Assembly: GCF_024733015.1 (NCBI RefSeq) | Contig: NZ_JANKJG010000002.1 | Span: 1 to 64,000, forward strand | Reading direction: 5' to 3' | DNA: 64,000 nucleotides | From: Pseudosulfitobacter koreensis | GTDB lineage: Bacteria; Pseudomonadota; Alphaproteobacteria; Rhodobacterales; Rhodobacteraceae | Shown: in pieces, positions 1 to 8,468 of the stretch | Position numbering within the stretch: the stretch's first letter is position 1 | Layout of the letters: the number at the start of each line of letters is the position of its first letter | Made by a program: the position numbers and the translations under genes | Notes under the pieces: generated by a model | The model's database searches: none | Told to the model about the DNA's origin: nothing | What the model saw: only the letters and a program-made list of their open reading frames with translations

Positions 1-56
1 TGCGGTTCAAGCCGCTGCCACAAGATGTCCGACACCACAAACCGCTCCTCGTTCAT
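1..56 (-). mobile_element. 5' end of an IS5-family-like transposase gene, cut by the window edge
   Basis: Reading leftwards from an ATG at 56, the first 18 codons give MNEERFVVSDILWQRLEP and the frame runs off the window. This matches the usual N-terminus of IS5-family (DUF4096-type) transposases, where an opening of the form M-x-x-R-[FY]-V-[LV]-[ST]-D-x-x-W-x-R-[IL]-x-P is typical. The call rests only on this short stretch, so the family is an inference. No terminal inverted repeat or target duplication could be identified between 84 and 124. If correct, the chromosomal segment begins just right of an insertion sequence end. Confidence 0.55.
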
Positions 57-83
57 TCAAACCTCCATTTTGGAAGTTTGAAT
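55..83. repeat. Near-perfect palindrome at the start of the transposase ORF
   Basis: ATTCAAAC (55-62) and GTTTGAAT (76-83) are perfect inverted arms, and between them TCCA (64-67) and TGGA (71-74) pair again around TTT, with one C/A mismatch on each side. It overlaps the start codon of the truncated transposase frame. It could be an operator, a hairpin that limits transposase translation, or part of the element end. The sequence alone does not decide. Confidence 0.5.
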
Positions 84-124
84 CAGAAATCAGGCAAAAT
101 GGGAATCCTGAATGTCCACAGACC

Positions 125-268
125 TTAGAACACAAGCACCTCCGCCACGGTCAGGACGATATACGTCGGAATTGAAAGACCCGCGGCCAGAACGATGGCC
201 GCGGTGCGTGTCATGCGCGGTGCCGGGATGGTGATTCCGTAAATTGCATTTTTCATGGGGCCATTCAT
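125..268 (-). CDS. Possible 47-residue single-pass membrane protein
   Basis: A short minus-strand frame starts at ATG 268 (or ATG 256, four codons later) and ends at TAA 127-125. The product reads MNGPMKNAIYGITIPAPRMT followed by a strongly hydrophobic stretch (about residues 23-45, rich in A, I, V, L) and ends LVF. AAGG lies just upstream of ATG 268 but is unusually close to it. It is divergent from the acetyltransferase gene to the right. I do not recognise the family. The hydrophobic helix and in-frame start are the only support, so it may be non-coding. Confidence 0.35.
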   Translation of the reverse strand: MNGPMKNAIYGITIPAPRMTRTAAIVLAAGLSIPTYIVLTVAEVLVF

Positions 269-286
269 CACACCTTAGCTTTCGGT

Positions 287-1183
287 GTGGTTAATGGCTG
301 CATGTTCGATTTCAGCCCTGAATTTGCGCCGACCCCGCTGATGCAAAGCGCGGGATTCGAGGCGGCATTGCGCACCTGCGGGCAGGCCCCCCTGCGGCTG
401 GACTGCGGCACGCTGATGTTGCGTCGGCGCGTGTGCGGCGTGCCCATCGCGATGCTGCCGCGCGCGCGGATTGACGATGCGGCGGCCACGCTGGCGCTGG
501 CGCGCGAGGTGACCTGCGGGCCGCTGATCCTGTCGCCGGACGCCCCGATGGACCTGTCTGTGCATGGCGCGCTGCCCCTGATCAGCCCGGCACATCAGGC
601 GGTTGTCCGGCTGCATCACGACAGGGACGCGCTACGCAAGGCCTTGCATGGCAAATGGCGCAACCGTCTGAAACATGGCGAGAAATCAGGCCTGCGCGTG
701 GTGTACAGGGCCCTGCCGGCGAGCGCCGATCACTGGCTGCTGCGCGCGGATGCAAGACAGCAGCGCACGCGCGGCTATCGCACCTGGCCCGTGCCGCTGA
801 CGCGCGCCTTTGCCGCAACCGCCCCTTGCGCGGCAATGCTGTTCGAGGCGTTTCTGGGCAAAGCCCCCGTCGCCGCGATCCTGATCCTGCGCCACGGCGA
901 CACCGCCACCTATCACGTTGGCCATACGACCGACACAGGGCGCGCAGCGTCGGCGCACACGCTGCTGATGTGGACGGCGATGCGCTGGTGCGCGGAACAG
1001 GGCCACCGCTGGCTTGATCTGGGGCTGCTGGACACCGTATCCAATCCCGGTCTGGCCCGCTTCAAACTGGGCACGGGGGCCGATGTCATGCCGCTGGGCG
1101 GCACCTGGCTGCACTGGGAGCCGCTCGCTCCGTTGCGCGGGTTGGCACGATTGGATCGCACCGCCATGGCGCTTGGCCCTTGA
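287..1183 (+). CDS. FemAB/GNAT-like N-acyltransferase
   Basis: Protein of about 298 residues from a GTG at 287, or 293 from ATG 302 (MFDFSPEF), which is equally plausible because neither start has a clear ribosome binding site. The C-terminal half (roughly residues 120-265) has the look of a GNAT fold of the BioF2/FemAB type: a basic helix with KWRNRLKHGEKSGL, a beta strand with HTTDTGRAASAHTLLMW, and a final WLDLG motif followed by NPGLARFKLGTG. Such proteins transfer an acyl or aminoacyl group to an amine; the substrate cannot be told from sequence. It is followed 51 bases later by a sugar O-acetyltransferase on the same strand, so the two may be co-transcribed. Confidence 0.72.
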   Translation: MVNGCMFDFSPEFAPTPLMQSAGFEAALRTCGQAPLRLDCGTLMLRRRVCGVPIAMLPRARIDDAAATLALAREVTCGPLILSPDAPMDLSVHGALPLISPAHQAVVRLHHDRDALRKALHGKWRNRLKHGEKSGLRVVYRALPASADHWLLRADARQQRTRGYRTWPVPLTRAFAATAPCAAMLFEAFLGKAPVAAILILRHGDTATYHVGHTTDTGRAASAHTLLMWTAMRWCAEQGHRWLDLGLLDTVSNPGLARFKLGTGADVMPLGGTWLHWEPLAPLRGLARLDRTAMALGP

Positions 1184-1234
1184 TCGCCCTTGACAGCTCT
1201 TGACGGGCACCGGCCATGCCCGCCAGATGAGCCC

Positions 1235-1780
1235 ATGCAAACTGAATATGAAAAGATGATGGCGGGCGCGTGGTACACCTGTCTTGACGACACGCTAGAG
1301 GCCCTTCGCATCGCGGCCCTCGATGCCTGCCACGCCCACAACCACCTGCCGCCCGCGCAACGCCGCCCCTTGAGCGCGCCGCTCAGGGCGCTGTTCGCGG
1401 CCCATGGCGCAGACTGCCTGATCGAAGGACAATTCCACTGCTCCTACGGCTGCAACATCACGCTTGGGTCATACGTCTATATTAACGCGGGCTGCGTCAT
1501 CCTGGACAGCGCTCCCGTGCACATCGGCGACAACACCATGATCGGACCGCACAGCCAGATCCTGTGCGCCGACCACCACCGCGACGCCATGAAACGCCGC
1601 TCGGGAATCGAGCGTGCCCTGCCCGTCACCATTGGCGCGGATGTCTGGATCGGTGCAGGCGCGCTGATCCTGCCCGGTGTCACCATCGGAAATGCAGCAA
1701 TCATCGGCGCAGGCAGCGTGGTCACCCGCGACGTGGCGGCGGGTGCGACGGTCACCGGAAACCCGGCAAGATCGCGCTAA
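1235..1780 (+). CDS. Maltose/galactoside-type sugar O-acetyltransferase
   Basis: 181 residues from ATG 1235, opening MQTEYEKMMAGAWY, the usual start of the Mac (maltose acetyltransferase N-terminal) domain; the open frame reaches back to 1190 but only this start fits the family. Residues about 63-178 form a left-handed beta helix of hexapeptide repeats. The DHH at 113-115 supplies the catalytic histidine. These cytoplasmic enzymes move acetyl from acetyl-CoA to a sugar 6-hydroxyl; the natural acceptor is usually unknown. The stop codon interlocks with the stop of uup on the other strand (CTAA at 1777-1780), leaving no room for a terminator. Confidence 0.9.
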   Translation: MQTEYEKMMAGAWYTCLDDTLEALRIAALDACHAHNHLPPAQRRPLSAPLRALFAAHGADCLIEGQFHCSYGCNITLGSYVYINAGCVILDSAPVHIGDNTMIGPHSQILCADHHRDAMKRRSGIERALPVTIGADVWIGAGALILPGVTIGNAAIIGAGSVVTRDVAAGATVTGNPARSR

Positions 1781-3588
1781 GCCCCGGCTTTTTCTTCCAG
1801 CACCAGCCACTCTTCTTCGGCTTCCTGCAGCTTTTCATGCCGTGCGACCAGCGCATCGGTGGCTTTCTGAAACTTCACCGGTTCGCGGGTGAACAGCTCG
1901 GGGTCGCTCATCAGCTCTTCGAGCTTGGCAATCTCGGCCTCGATCCGCGCGATTTCCTGCGGCAGAACCTCAAGACGGTGCTTTTCGGTAAAGCTGAGAC
2001 CGGATTTCGCCGACGCCTGCGGAGACCCATCCCGCGCCGCAGACTGCTTTGATTTCACGACACTTTCCGCGAAATCATCCTGATCGCGCTGTGCCATGTA
2101 ATCGGACCAGCCGCCGGCATAGACAGTCGCCTTGCCCTTGCCCTCGAGCGCGATCGTGGTCACCGCCACACGGTCGAGGAAATCACGGTCGTGGCTGACC
2201 AGCAGGACGGTGCCGTCGTATTGGCCCAAGAGGTCCTGCAAAAGATCCAGCGTTTCGACGTCCAGATCGTTGGTCGGTTCGTCGAGCACCAGCATGTTGC
2301 TGGGCTTGGCCATGATCTTGGCCAAGAGCAGCCGCGCCCGCTCCCCGCCCGACAGCGACCGCACCGGCGCGCGCGCCTGTGCTTCGTCAAAGAGGAACTC
2401 CTTGAGATAGCCGATCACGTGTTTGGGCATGCCGCGCACCATGACCTGATCGGCCTTGCCGCTGACACGCATATCGGGATCGCCGGTCAGCGAATCCCAC
2501 AGGCTCATGTCGGGGTCCAGCTGCGCGCGCGCCTGGTCGAACAGCGCGATCTCGAGGTTGGTGCCCAGCTTGATCGTGCCGCTGTCCGGCGTTTCCTTGC
2601 CGATCAGCATGTTCAGCAGCGTGGTCTTGCCCACGCCGTTCGGCCCAACCAGCGCGATCCGGTCGCCGCGCATCACGGTAATGTCGAAGGGATTAAGGAT
2701 CACCTTCTCGCCGTAAACCTTTGTAATGCCTTCCGCTTCGATCACCTTGCGGCCGGATTTGGGGCCCGAGTCCAGTGCCATCGCGGCCGCACCCTGTCGC
2801 CCGATCTGGGCCGCACGTTCGGCGCGCAATTCGCCCAGTGCGCGCACGCGGCCCTGGTTGCGCTTGCGGCGCGCGCTGATGCCTTCGACGGCCCAGCGGG
2901 CTTCGGCCTTGATCTTGCGGTTCAGCTTGTGGCGCTGGCTGTCCTCGTCTTCCCAGACCTTGTCGCGCCATTCCTCGAAGTGGCCAAAGCCCTTTTCCTG
3001 ACGGCGCACGACGCCGCGGTCGATCCACATGGTCGCCTTTGTCAGCGCGCGCAGGAATGCGCGGTCGTGGCTGATGATCATGAACCCGGCGCGGGTCTGT
3101 TTCAGCTCGTTTTCCAGCCAGCCGATCGCCTCGATGTCCAGATGGTTGGTCGGCTCGTCCAGCAGCATCAGTTCCGGCTCTTCGGCCATCAGCCGGGCCA
3201 GTGCCGCGCGGCGACGCTCTCCGCCCGATGCGGTCTCCACGGGACGTGCCGGGTCGAACTTCAGGCCTTCGCCCGCGCGCTCGACCTTGTAAAGCTCGCC
3301 CTCGTCCAAGTTGGCGGAGGCAAAATCGCCCAAGGTGGCATAGCCCGACAGATCCGGGTCCTGCTCCATGTAGCCCACGGTCACGCCGGGGCCTGCGGTG
3401 ACTTCGCCCTTGTCAGGCTCGATCAGGCCGCCCGCGACCTTCATCAGCGTCGATTTGCCCGAGCCGTTGCGCCCGACCAAGGCGACGCGGTCGCCCGGCT
3501 GGACGATCATCGACAGGTTCTCGAACACCGGATCGCCTCCGAAGGTCAGAGAAATTTCATTCAGTTGCAAAAGGGGTATACGTGCCAT
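1777..3588 (-). CDS. uup: ABC-F family ATPase Uup
   Basis: 603 residues with two ABC ATPase domains in one chain and no membrane segment. The first has Walker A GRNGSGKST (about 39-48), signature SGGER (121-125) and Walker B LMLLDEPTNHLD (140-151). The second has GPNGVGKTT near residue 315, LSGGERARL and LVLDEPTNDLD. A linker between them and a C-terminal coiled coil (about 540-600, IARIEAEIAKLEELMSDP) are the Uup hallmarks, distinguishing it from EttA. ABC-F proteins act on the ribosome; Uup is linked to ribosome function and to transposon precise excision in Escherichia coli. The gene is monocistronic as far as can be seen. Confidence 0.93.
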   Translation of the reverse strand: MARIPLLQLNEISLTFGGDPVFENLSMIVQPGDRVALVGRNGSGKSTLMKVAGGLIEPDKGEVTAGPGVTVGYMEQDPDLSGYATLGDFASANLDEGELYKVERAGEGLKFDPARPVETASGGERRRAALARLMAEEPELMLLDEPTNHLDIEAIGWLENELKQTRAGFMIISHDRAFLRALTKATMWIDRGVVRRQEKGFGHFEEWRDKVWEDEDSQRHKLNRKIKAEARWAVEGISARRKRNQGRVRALGELRAERAAQIGRQGAAAMALDSGPKSGRKVIEAEGITKVYGEKVILNPFDITVMRGDRIALVGPNGVGKTTLLNMLIGKETPDSGTIKLGTNLEIALFDQARAQLDPDMSLWDSLTGDPDMRVSGKADQVMVRGMPKHVIGYLKEFLFDEAQARAPVRSLSGGERARLLLAKIMAKPSNMLVLDEPTNDLDVETLDLLQDLLGQYDGTVLLVSHDRDFLDRVAVTTIALEGKGKATVYAGGWSDYMAQRDQDDFAESVVKSKQSAARDGSPQASAKSGLSFTEKHRLEVLPQEIARIEAEIAKLEELMSDPELFTREPVKFQKATDALVARHEKLQEAEEEWLVLEEKAGA

Positions 3589-3596
3589 GGCTGCCA

Positions 3597-3623
3597 GCTA
3601 TATCCGCGCCGTGTCGCGGTCAA
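3597..3623 (-). promoter_or_regulatory. Possible uup promoter giving a near-leaderless mRNA
   Basis: On the minus strand TTGACC (3623-3618) and TATAGC (3602-3597) resemble -35 and -10 boxes, though the 15-base spacing is short. The -10 box ends only eight bases before the uup ATG (3588) and there is no Shine-Dalgarno sequence between, so a transcript from here would be leaderless or nearly so. This is a guess from pattern only. Confidence 0.3.
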
Positions 3624-3677
3624 CGGGCTGCGCGCGTGGCGCCGTAAAATATATGGCCTGCGGGCGTTACACCGGCC

Positions 3678-4400
3678 CTATCCCGCCACCGAGCGCAGCA
3701 ATTTCTTGCGCGCGGGCGGGATCGCACCGATTTCGACGCCGGTAAATACATGCAGCGTGTTCATGTCGCGGTCGATCACGGCGTGGTCACTGACCCAGCC
3801 GCCCATCAGCAGATAGGTCTTCAAAAGCGGCGGCATGTGCTGCATTGCCCTTTTCGGATCGGGCTTGCGGGCGACCTCGTCGGCAAAGCGGAACACATCC
3901 GCGGCCTTCACCCCCGGACGCCAGCGCGGCGGTGCCAGGTGCCGATCCCTCAGCAGTGCAAAGGCATCGAGATAGGCACCTGCATCCGTGCCCGCAAAGG
4001 ACGAGCAGCCGAACAGCAACTCAATCTCTTCGCGGTCCACATAGGCAGTCATTGCCCCCCATGCGACGCGCAGCACATCCGGGTCTGTCACCGCCGGGTC
4101 GACGCAGAACCGGCCCATCTCGACCATCTTGCCGGCAAACCGCGCGAGCGCATCCAGATTGTAGAACTGCGCCGAATAGCTCTGTGCAATCTCGGCGCCT
4201 GACAGCGGCAACATGCGAAAGCAGGCGACCAGCCTGCCTGACGCGGTTTCGTGGATCAGGATATGAGTGCAGGCTGCGTCGAAGTCGTCGACATCGCGTG
4301 CCCTGCCAAAGCAGACTGCGCGCAGCGCCTGCGCCTCGGCCACCGCTTCGGCGCCGGTTCCGGCACTGACCGAATAGCGTCCCCGCTCAAACGAGATCAT
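3678..4400 (-). CDS. olsB: L-ornithine N(alpha)-acyltransferase OlsB
   Basis: 240 residues starting MISFERGRYSV at ATG 4400, preceded by GGAGG at a good distance; a GTG four codons upstream is less likely. The GNAT-like fold contains ARDVDDFDAACTHILI, the strand RLVACFRMLPL and the motif GKMVEMGRFCVDP, all typical of OlsB. It transfers a 3-hydroxy fatty acid from acyl carrier protein to ornithine, the first step of ornithine lipid synthesis at the inner membrane. The partner olsA, often adjacent in Rhodobacterales, is not next to it; bamE follows upstream on the same strand instead. Ornithine lipids replace phospholipids when phosphate is scarce. Confidence 0.87.
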   Translation of the reverse strand: MISFERGRYSVSAGTGAEAVAEAQALRAVCFGRARDVDDFDAACTHILIHETASGRLVACFRMLPLSGAEIAQSYSAQFYNLDALARFAGKMVEMGRFCVDPAVTDPDVLRVAWGAMTAYVDREEIELLFGCSSFAGTDAGAYLDAFALLRDRHLAPPRWRPGVKAADVFRFADEVARKPDPKRAMQHMPPLLKTYLLMGGWVSDHAVIDRDMNTLHVFTGVEIGAIPPARKKLLRSVAG

Positions 4401-4435
4401 CCAGGCCTCCACGCTCCGTGGCGGCGGGACATGCC

Positions 4436-4888
4436 TCAGCCGCCCAGCCCGGTCGGACCGATCCGGCCAATGTTGCCCAGCAATTGCCGCAGGAACGATT
4501 TGTTGGACACGGCGCTTTCCGTCACGCGGCGCGTCAACGGCACCACCTGCCCGTCTTGCAGACCGAAGCTTTCGATGTTGCTCACCACGCCCGCGTTGTC
4601 AAAGCTGATGGCCAGTACCTGACGTTCCACCTCGTCGGGGGCGCGGAACCCGAAGGACCGCACCCGGCTGCGCACATAGTAATAGCCGCCACCGTTCACG
4701 ACGCCGGTGATGCCGGGGGGGCCCACGGTGTCTTCGACGCTGGCGCGGGTGTCGACGCCCACCACGATCTGATCCAGCTGGTCTTCAGGGGGGATGTATC
4801 CGTGATTGCGATAACTCGCAGCGCAAGCGCCCAAGGTCAGGCACAGCAGGCCGATCCCTGCGATCCGAAGTGTGGAACGTGTTCCCAT
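4436..4888 (-). CDS. bamE: Outer membrane assembly lipoprotein BamE (SmpA/OmlA domain)
   Basis: 150 residues from ATG 4888, which has AAGGG just upstream. Residues 1-21 form a lipoprotein signal with lipobox L-G-A-C, lipidated Cys22. The SmpA/OmlA fold follows, with the motif VVGVDTRASVEDTVGPPGITG and the strand YYYVRSRVRSFGF. BamE is the small accessory lipoprotein of the BAM complex that folds beta-barrel proteins into the outer membrane. It is divergent from yceD across about 100 bases that must hold both promoters; TTGAAC-N17-TAAGCC on the minus strand is a weak candidate. olsB lies 35 bases downstream and may be co-transcribed. Confidence 0.9.
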   Translation of the reverse strand: MGTRSTLRIAGIGLLCLTLGACAASYRNHGYIPPEDQLDQIVVGVDTRASVEDTVGPPGITGVVNGGGYYYVRSRVRSFGFRAPDEVERQVLAISFDNAGVVSNIESFGLQDGQVVPLTRRVTESAVSNKSFLRQLLGNIGRIGPTGLGG

Positions 4889-4990
4889 TGTCTGCCCTTC
4901 TTTGACCATCTTTGGCCTTGCGGTTGCGGCTTTGGCTCTGGCTTACTAAATGAACGGCTCCGGTTCAAGAAACGAAAGCACCGCCCTTAT

Positions 4991-5557
4991 ATGTCCGCCA
5001 CGCCACCATCCACCACCGCCTTGCGCGTGTCCAGCCTTCCGCAGAACGCGCCCAAGCCCTTTGCGCTGTTGCCCGACGCGCCGCAGATGCGGGACATCGC
5101 GGCAGAACTGGGGTTGCTCGGCCTGCGAAAACTGCGCTTCGAGGGGCAGATCGAGGCGTTGGGCCGCGCCGACTGGCGGCTTACGGCCAAGATCGGCGCG
5201 ACCGTGGTGCAGCCCTGCGTCGTCAGCCTTGAGCCTGTGACCACGCGCATCGACGCGCCCGTCGAGCGGATTTTCCAGCATAATTTCGTGACACCCGAGG
5301 GTGAAGTCGAAGTCGAGATGGACGAGGACGAGCGCACGGAGCCGCTGGGCGCATGGATCGACCCCGGCGCGGTCATGGTCGAGGCGCTCAGCCTGAACCT
5401 GCCGCTGTATCCGCGCGCGCCCGACGCCGAACTGGACCAGACCAATTTCACGAAAGACGGCGTAAAACCGATGACCGACGAAGATGCGCGCCCCTTTGCG
5501 GGCCTTGCCGCCTTGCGCGATCAGCTGGATGGCGGTACGGACGACGCCGAAGAATGA
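4991..5557 (+). CDS. yceD: YceD/DUF177 family protein
   Basis: 188 residues from ATG 4991 (MSATPPSTTALRVSSLP). The family core is seen in LRFEGQIEALGRADWRLTAKIG, the single Cys in VVQPCVVSLEPV and the acidic FVTPEGEVEVEMDEDERTEPLG. YceD is nearly always found just before rpmF and has been implicated in 23S rRNA metabolism in plants and bacteria; its exact role is unsettled. Here rpmF, plsX and fabH follow in the classical order. The start is only four bases after a TTAT stretch and lacks a clear ribosome binding site. Confidence 0.9.
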   Translation: MSATPPSTTALRVSSLPQNAPKPFALLPDAPQMRDIAAELGLLGLRKLRFEGQIEALGRADWRLTAKIGATVVQPCVVSLEPVTTRIDAPVERIFQHNFVTPEGEVEVEMDEDERTEPLGAWIDPGAVMVEALSLNLPLYPRAPDAELDQTNFTKDGVKPMTDEDARPFAGLAALRDQLDGGTDDAEE

Positions 5558-5648
5558 TGCGGTCTGAAAGGGCCGTGTGACCGCTTTGAAGAATCGGCTT
5601 GCGCGCACCTCAATTCGCAGTATTTTGCCGCCCTCTTGGAAATTAGGG

Positions 5649-5676
5649 TTGGACATGGGCTGCGCCGCATTCTAAA
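5649..5676 (+). promoter_or_regulatory. Candidate promoter for rpmF-plsX-fabH
   Basis: TTGGAC (5649-5654) and TCTAAA (5671-5676) with a 16-base spacer lie in the 199-base gap before rpmF. They are reasonable but not strong sigma-70 boxes. The predicted start would leave a leader of about 75 bases. Confidence 0.4.
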
Positions 5677-5756
5677 CGCTGCCAAACGCTGCATGCACCA
5701 ACGTAACCGACACCCCCTGCACTGCGCAGGGCCGCACAGACAAAAAGGCCGAGCAC

Positions 5757-5963
5757 ATGGCTGTTCAACAGAACAAAGTATCGAAATCGCGTCGCAACAA
5801 CCGCCGCGCGCACGACTCGCTGACGGCAGCGAACCCCAACGAATGCCCCAACTGTGGCGAGCTGAAACGCCCGCACCACATTTGCGCGTCCTGCGGTCAC
5901 TATGACGATAACGAGATTATTGCCCTGACCGACGACATCGACCTGGACGAAGACGCGGCCTGA
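5757..5963 (+). CDS. rpmF: 50S ribosomal protein L32
   Basis: 68 residues, [20 protein letters not shown], a basic N-terminus followed by a zinc knuckle with Cys30, Cys33, Cys43 and Cys46 and an acidic tail. L32 sits in the large ribosomal subunit; this form keeps all four zinc-binding cysteines, so it is the zinc-containing type. It is coupled in position to the lipid genes plsX and fabH, a linkage conserved in most bacteria. Confidence 0.97.
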   Translation: MAVQQNKVSKSRRNNRRAHDSLTAANPNECPNCGELKRPHHICASCGHYDDNEIIALTDDIDLDEDAA

Positions 5964-5992
5964 ATTCAGACATACGGGAACAGGCACGCATT

Positions 5993-7084
5993 ATGACGGT
6001 CTCCAAAGACCAGAAGAGCTCAGCGGCCAAATCCACAATTCTGTCTGTTGATGCCATGGGTGGCGATCAGGGCCCGGCAGCCGTTGTTGCCGGGCTTGCC
6101 CTGTTCGCCAAGAAGGACCGCGACACGCGCTTCATCCTGCACGGCCCTGCCGAGACGCTGACCGAGCTGGTCGCCAAGCGTCGCAATCTGCAAGACCGCT
6201 GCACCATCATCGACGCCAAGGGCGTGGTGACGATGGATGACAAGCCCAGTCAGGTGGTCCGCCACGGCAAGGACACGTCGATGTGGTCGGCCATCGAATC
6301 GGTGCGCGACGGGCGTGCCGACGTGGCGGTAAGCTGTGGCAACACCGGCGCGCTGATGGCGCTGTCGATGATCCGGCTGCGCAAGCTGCCCGGCGTCAAC
6401 CGGCCTGCGATTGCGGTGCTGTGGCCCTCGCGCAATCCGCAGGGGTTCAACGTGATGCTGGACGTGGGCGCGGACATTCGCGCCGACGCCGACGATCTGC
6501 TGCGCTATGCGCTGATGGGTGCATCCTATGCGCGCAACGGCATGAACCTCACCCGCCCCCGCGTCGGCCTGCTGAACGTCGGCACCGAAGATCACAAGGG
6601 TCGGCAAGAGCTGAAAGACGCGAACGAGCTGATCCGCGACTATCACGGCAATGCCGATTTCGATTACGTGGGCTTCGTGGAGGGTGGTGACATCCAGGGC
6701 GACATCGCCGATGTGATCGTGACCGACGGCTTTACCGGCAACGTCGCGATCAAGACCGGCGAAGGCACGGCCAAGCTGATCGGCGATCTGCTGAAAGAAG
6801 CGTTCAAATACACTATCCTGTCGCGTGTCGCCTCGCTGCTGGCGCTGACATCGTTGCGCCGTCTGCAAAAGCGGATCGACCCGCGCGGCAAGAACGGCGG
6901 CGTTTTTCTGGGTCTGAACGGCACGGTTGTAAAATCCCACGGGTCCGCCGATGCTTTGGGCGTTGCGGCTGCGATCACGCTGGCGGCGCAACTGTCGCAA
7001 TCGCAGTTCAACACCAAGCTCGCCGCGCGCGTGGCCGCGGTGCTGCCGCAGGAAGACCAGAAAGACGAAGGAGACAGCGCATGA
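5993..7084 (+). CDS. plsX: Phosphate acyltransferase PlsX
   Basis: 363 residues. The N-terminal motif LSVDAMGGDQGP is diagnostic, as are the central SCGNTGALMALSMIRL and DGFTGNVAIKTGEG. PlsX turns acyl-ACP and phosphate into acyl phosphate, the donor for glycerol-3-phosphate acylation by PlsY, and works as a peripheral enzyme on the inner membrane. It overlaps fabH by four bases (ATGA at 7081-7084), so translation is probably coupled. Confidence 0.97.
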   Translation: MTVSKDQKSSAAKSTILSVDAMGGDQGPAAVVAGLALFAKKDRDTRFILHGPAETLTELVAKRRNLQDRCTIIDAKGVVTMDDKPSQVVRHGKDTSMWSAIESVRDGRADVAVSCGNTGALMALSMIRLRKLPGVNRPAIAVLWPSRNPQGFNVMLDVGADIRADADDLLRYALMGASYARNGMNLTRPRVGLLNVGTEDHKGRQELKDANELIRDYHGNADFDYVGFVEGGDIQGDIADVIVTDGFTGNVAIKTGEGTAKLIGDLLKEAFKYTILSRVASLLALTSLRRLQKRIDPRGKNGGVFLGLNGTVVKSHGSADALGVAAAITLAAQLSQSQFNTKLAARVAAVLPQEDQKDEGDSA

Positions 7085-8052
7085 CCCTCAGAGCCGTGGT
7101 CACAGGTGTCGGGCACTACCTGCCCGAACGGGTCGTGCCGAACGCCGAGTTCGAAAAGACGCTGGACACCTCTGACGAATGGATCAGGGCGCGCTCGGGC
7201 ATCGAACGCCGCCATTTTGCGGGCCCCGACGACACCACGTCCTCGATGGCCGTGGCCGCAGCGCAGGCGGCGCTGGCCGATGCGGGCTGTGCTGCGGAAG
7301 ACGTCGATGCGATCATCGTGGCCACCTCCACCGCCGATCTGACCTTTCCCTCCTCTGCCACCATGGTGCAGGCGGGCTTGGGCATGACGCGCGGCTTTGC
7401 CTTCGACGTGCAGGCGGTTTGCGCCGGTTTCGTCTATGCGCTGGCCAACGCCAATGCACTCATCGCCTCGGGCCAGGCCAAACGCGTGCTGGTCATCGGT
7501 GCGGAAACCTTCAGCCGCATCATGGACTGGACCGATAGGGGCACCTGCGTGCTCTTCGGGGACGGTGCAGGCGCGCTGCTGCTCGAGGGTCAGGAAGGTC
7601 AGGGCACCCCCGCCGACCGTGGTATCCTCGCGACCGACCTGAACTCGGACGGACGCCACAAGGATCTGCTCTATGTCGATGGCGGGTCAAGCACCGGAAC
7701 CACCGGCTATCTGCGGATGCAGGGCAATCAGGTTTTCCGCCACGCCGTCGAAAAGCTGGCCGCGACCGCGCAAACCGCGATGGACCGCGCCGGAGTGACG
7801 GCCGAAGATGTCGACTGGATCGTGCCGCATCAGGCCAACATCCGCATCATCCAGGGCACCGCGAAAAAGATGAACATCTCGATGGACCGCGTCGTCGTGA
7901 CCGTTCAGGACCACGGCAACACCTCGGCGGCGTCGATCCCGCTGGCGCTGTCGGTGGGCAAGGCGCGTGGCCAGATCAGGCAGGGTGACCTTCTGGTGAC
8001 CGAAGCAATTGGCGGCGGCCTGGCATGGGGTGCCGTGGTTCTGCGCTGGTAA
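7081..8052 (+). CDS. fabH: 3-oxoacyl-ACP synthase III
   Basis: 323 residues with the full catalytic triad: Cys114 in AVCAGF, His250 in VPHQAN and Asn280 in DHGNTSAAS. FabH condenses acetyl-CoA with malonyl-ACP to start fatty acid synthesis. GAAGGAGA precedes the ATG, inside the end of plsX. With plsX it joins fatty acid initiation to phospholipid initiation in one operon. Confidence 0.97.
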   Translation: MTLRAVVTGVGHYLPERVVPNAEFEKTLDTSDEWIRARSGIERRHFAGPDDTTSSMAVAAAQAALADAGCAAEDVDAIIVATSTADLTFPSSATMVQAGLGMTRGFAFDVQAVCAGFVYALANANALIASGQAKRVLVIGAETFSRIMDWTDRGTCVLFGDGAGALLLEGQEGQGTPADRGILATDLNSDGRHKDLLYVDGGSSTGTTGYLRMQGNQVFRHAVEKLAATAQTAMDRAGVTAEDVDWIVPHQANIRIIQGTAKKMNISMDRVVVTVQDHGNTSAASIPLALSVGKARGQIRQGDLLVTEAIGGGLAWGAVVLRW

Positions 8053-8109
8053 ACGCCGCAAAACCTTGCAAATTTTCGCCGTCGGCCCACGCGTGGCAAG
8101 CCATTGATA

Positions 8110-8139
8110 TTGACTCGGAAATTCCAAGACCCCTATGGT
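8110..8139 (+). promoter_or_regulatory. Candidate ihfA promoter
   Basis: TTGACT (8110-8115) and TATGGT (8134-8139) are 18 bases apart in the 109-base gap between fabH and ihfA. The boxes fit a sigma-70 promoter, with the AGGGGG ribosome binding site (8151-8156) following before ATG 8162. Confidence 0.5.
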
Positions 8140-8161
8140 TGGTCAAAACGAGGGGGACGAC

Positions 8162-8464
8162 ATGGCTGACAAGACATTGACGCGGATGGACCTGAGCGAG
8201 GCCGTTTTCCGCGAGGTGGGCCTTTCGCGCAACGAAAGCGCCCAACTGGTCGAAAGCGTTCTGGAACATATGTCCGACGCGCTGGTCGACGGCGAACAGG
8301 TCAAGATTTCGTCCTTCGGCACCTTCTCGGTGCGCAGCAAATCGGCCCGCGTGGGCCGCAACCCCAAGACCGGCGAAGAGGTTCCGATCAACCCGCGCCG
8401 CGTGCTGACGTTTCGTCCATCGCATCTGATGAAAGACCGCGTCGCCTCCGGCAACAAGTCGTAA
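8162..8464 (+). CDS. ihfA: Integration host factor subunit alpha
   Basis: 100 residues from ATG 8162, following AGGGGGACGAC; the frame stays open to 8135 but family length and ribosome binding site fix this start. The HU/IHF fold is clear: [33 protein letters not shown] helices, the strand ISSFGTFSV, and the DNA-inserting arm [12 protein letters not shown] with the intercalating proline. IHF is an alpha-beta heterodimer that bends DNA sharply and serves transcription, recombination and replication. The MerR-type gene begins four bases after its stop, so the two share an mRNA, as is usual in alphaproteobacteria. Confidence 0.96.
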   Translation: MADKTLTRMDLSEAVFREVGLSRNESAQLVESVLEHMSDALVDGEQVKISSFGTFSVRSKSARVGRNPKTGEEVPINPRRVLTFRPSHLMKDRVASGNKS

Positions 8465-8468
8465 ACCC

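Noticed and set aside
2191..3816. A long plus-strand open frame of over 500 codons inside uup and olsB
   Set aside because: It runs opposite a well-defined ABC-F gene, has His/Gln/Arg-rich composition typical of antisense frames in high-GC DNA, and contains no family motif.
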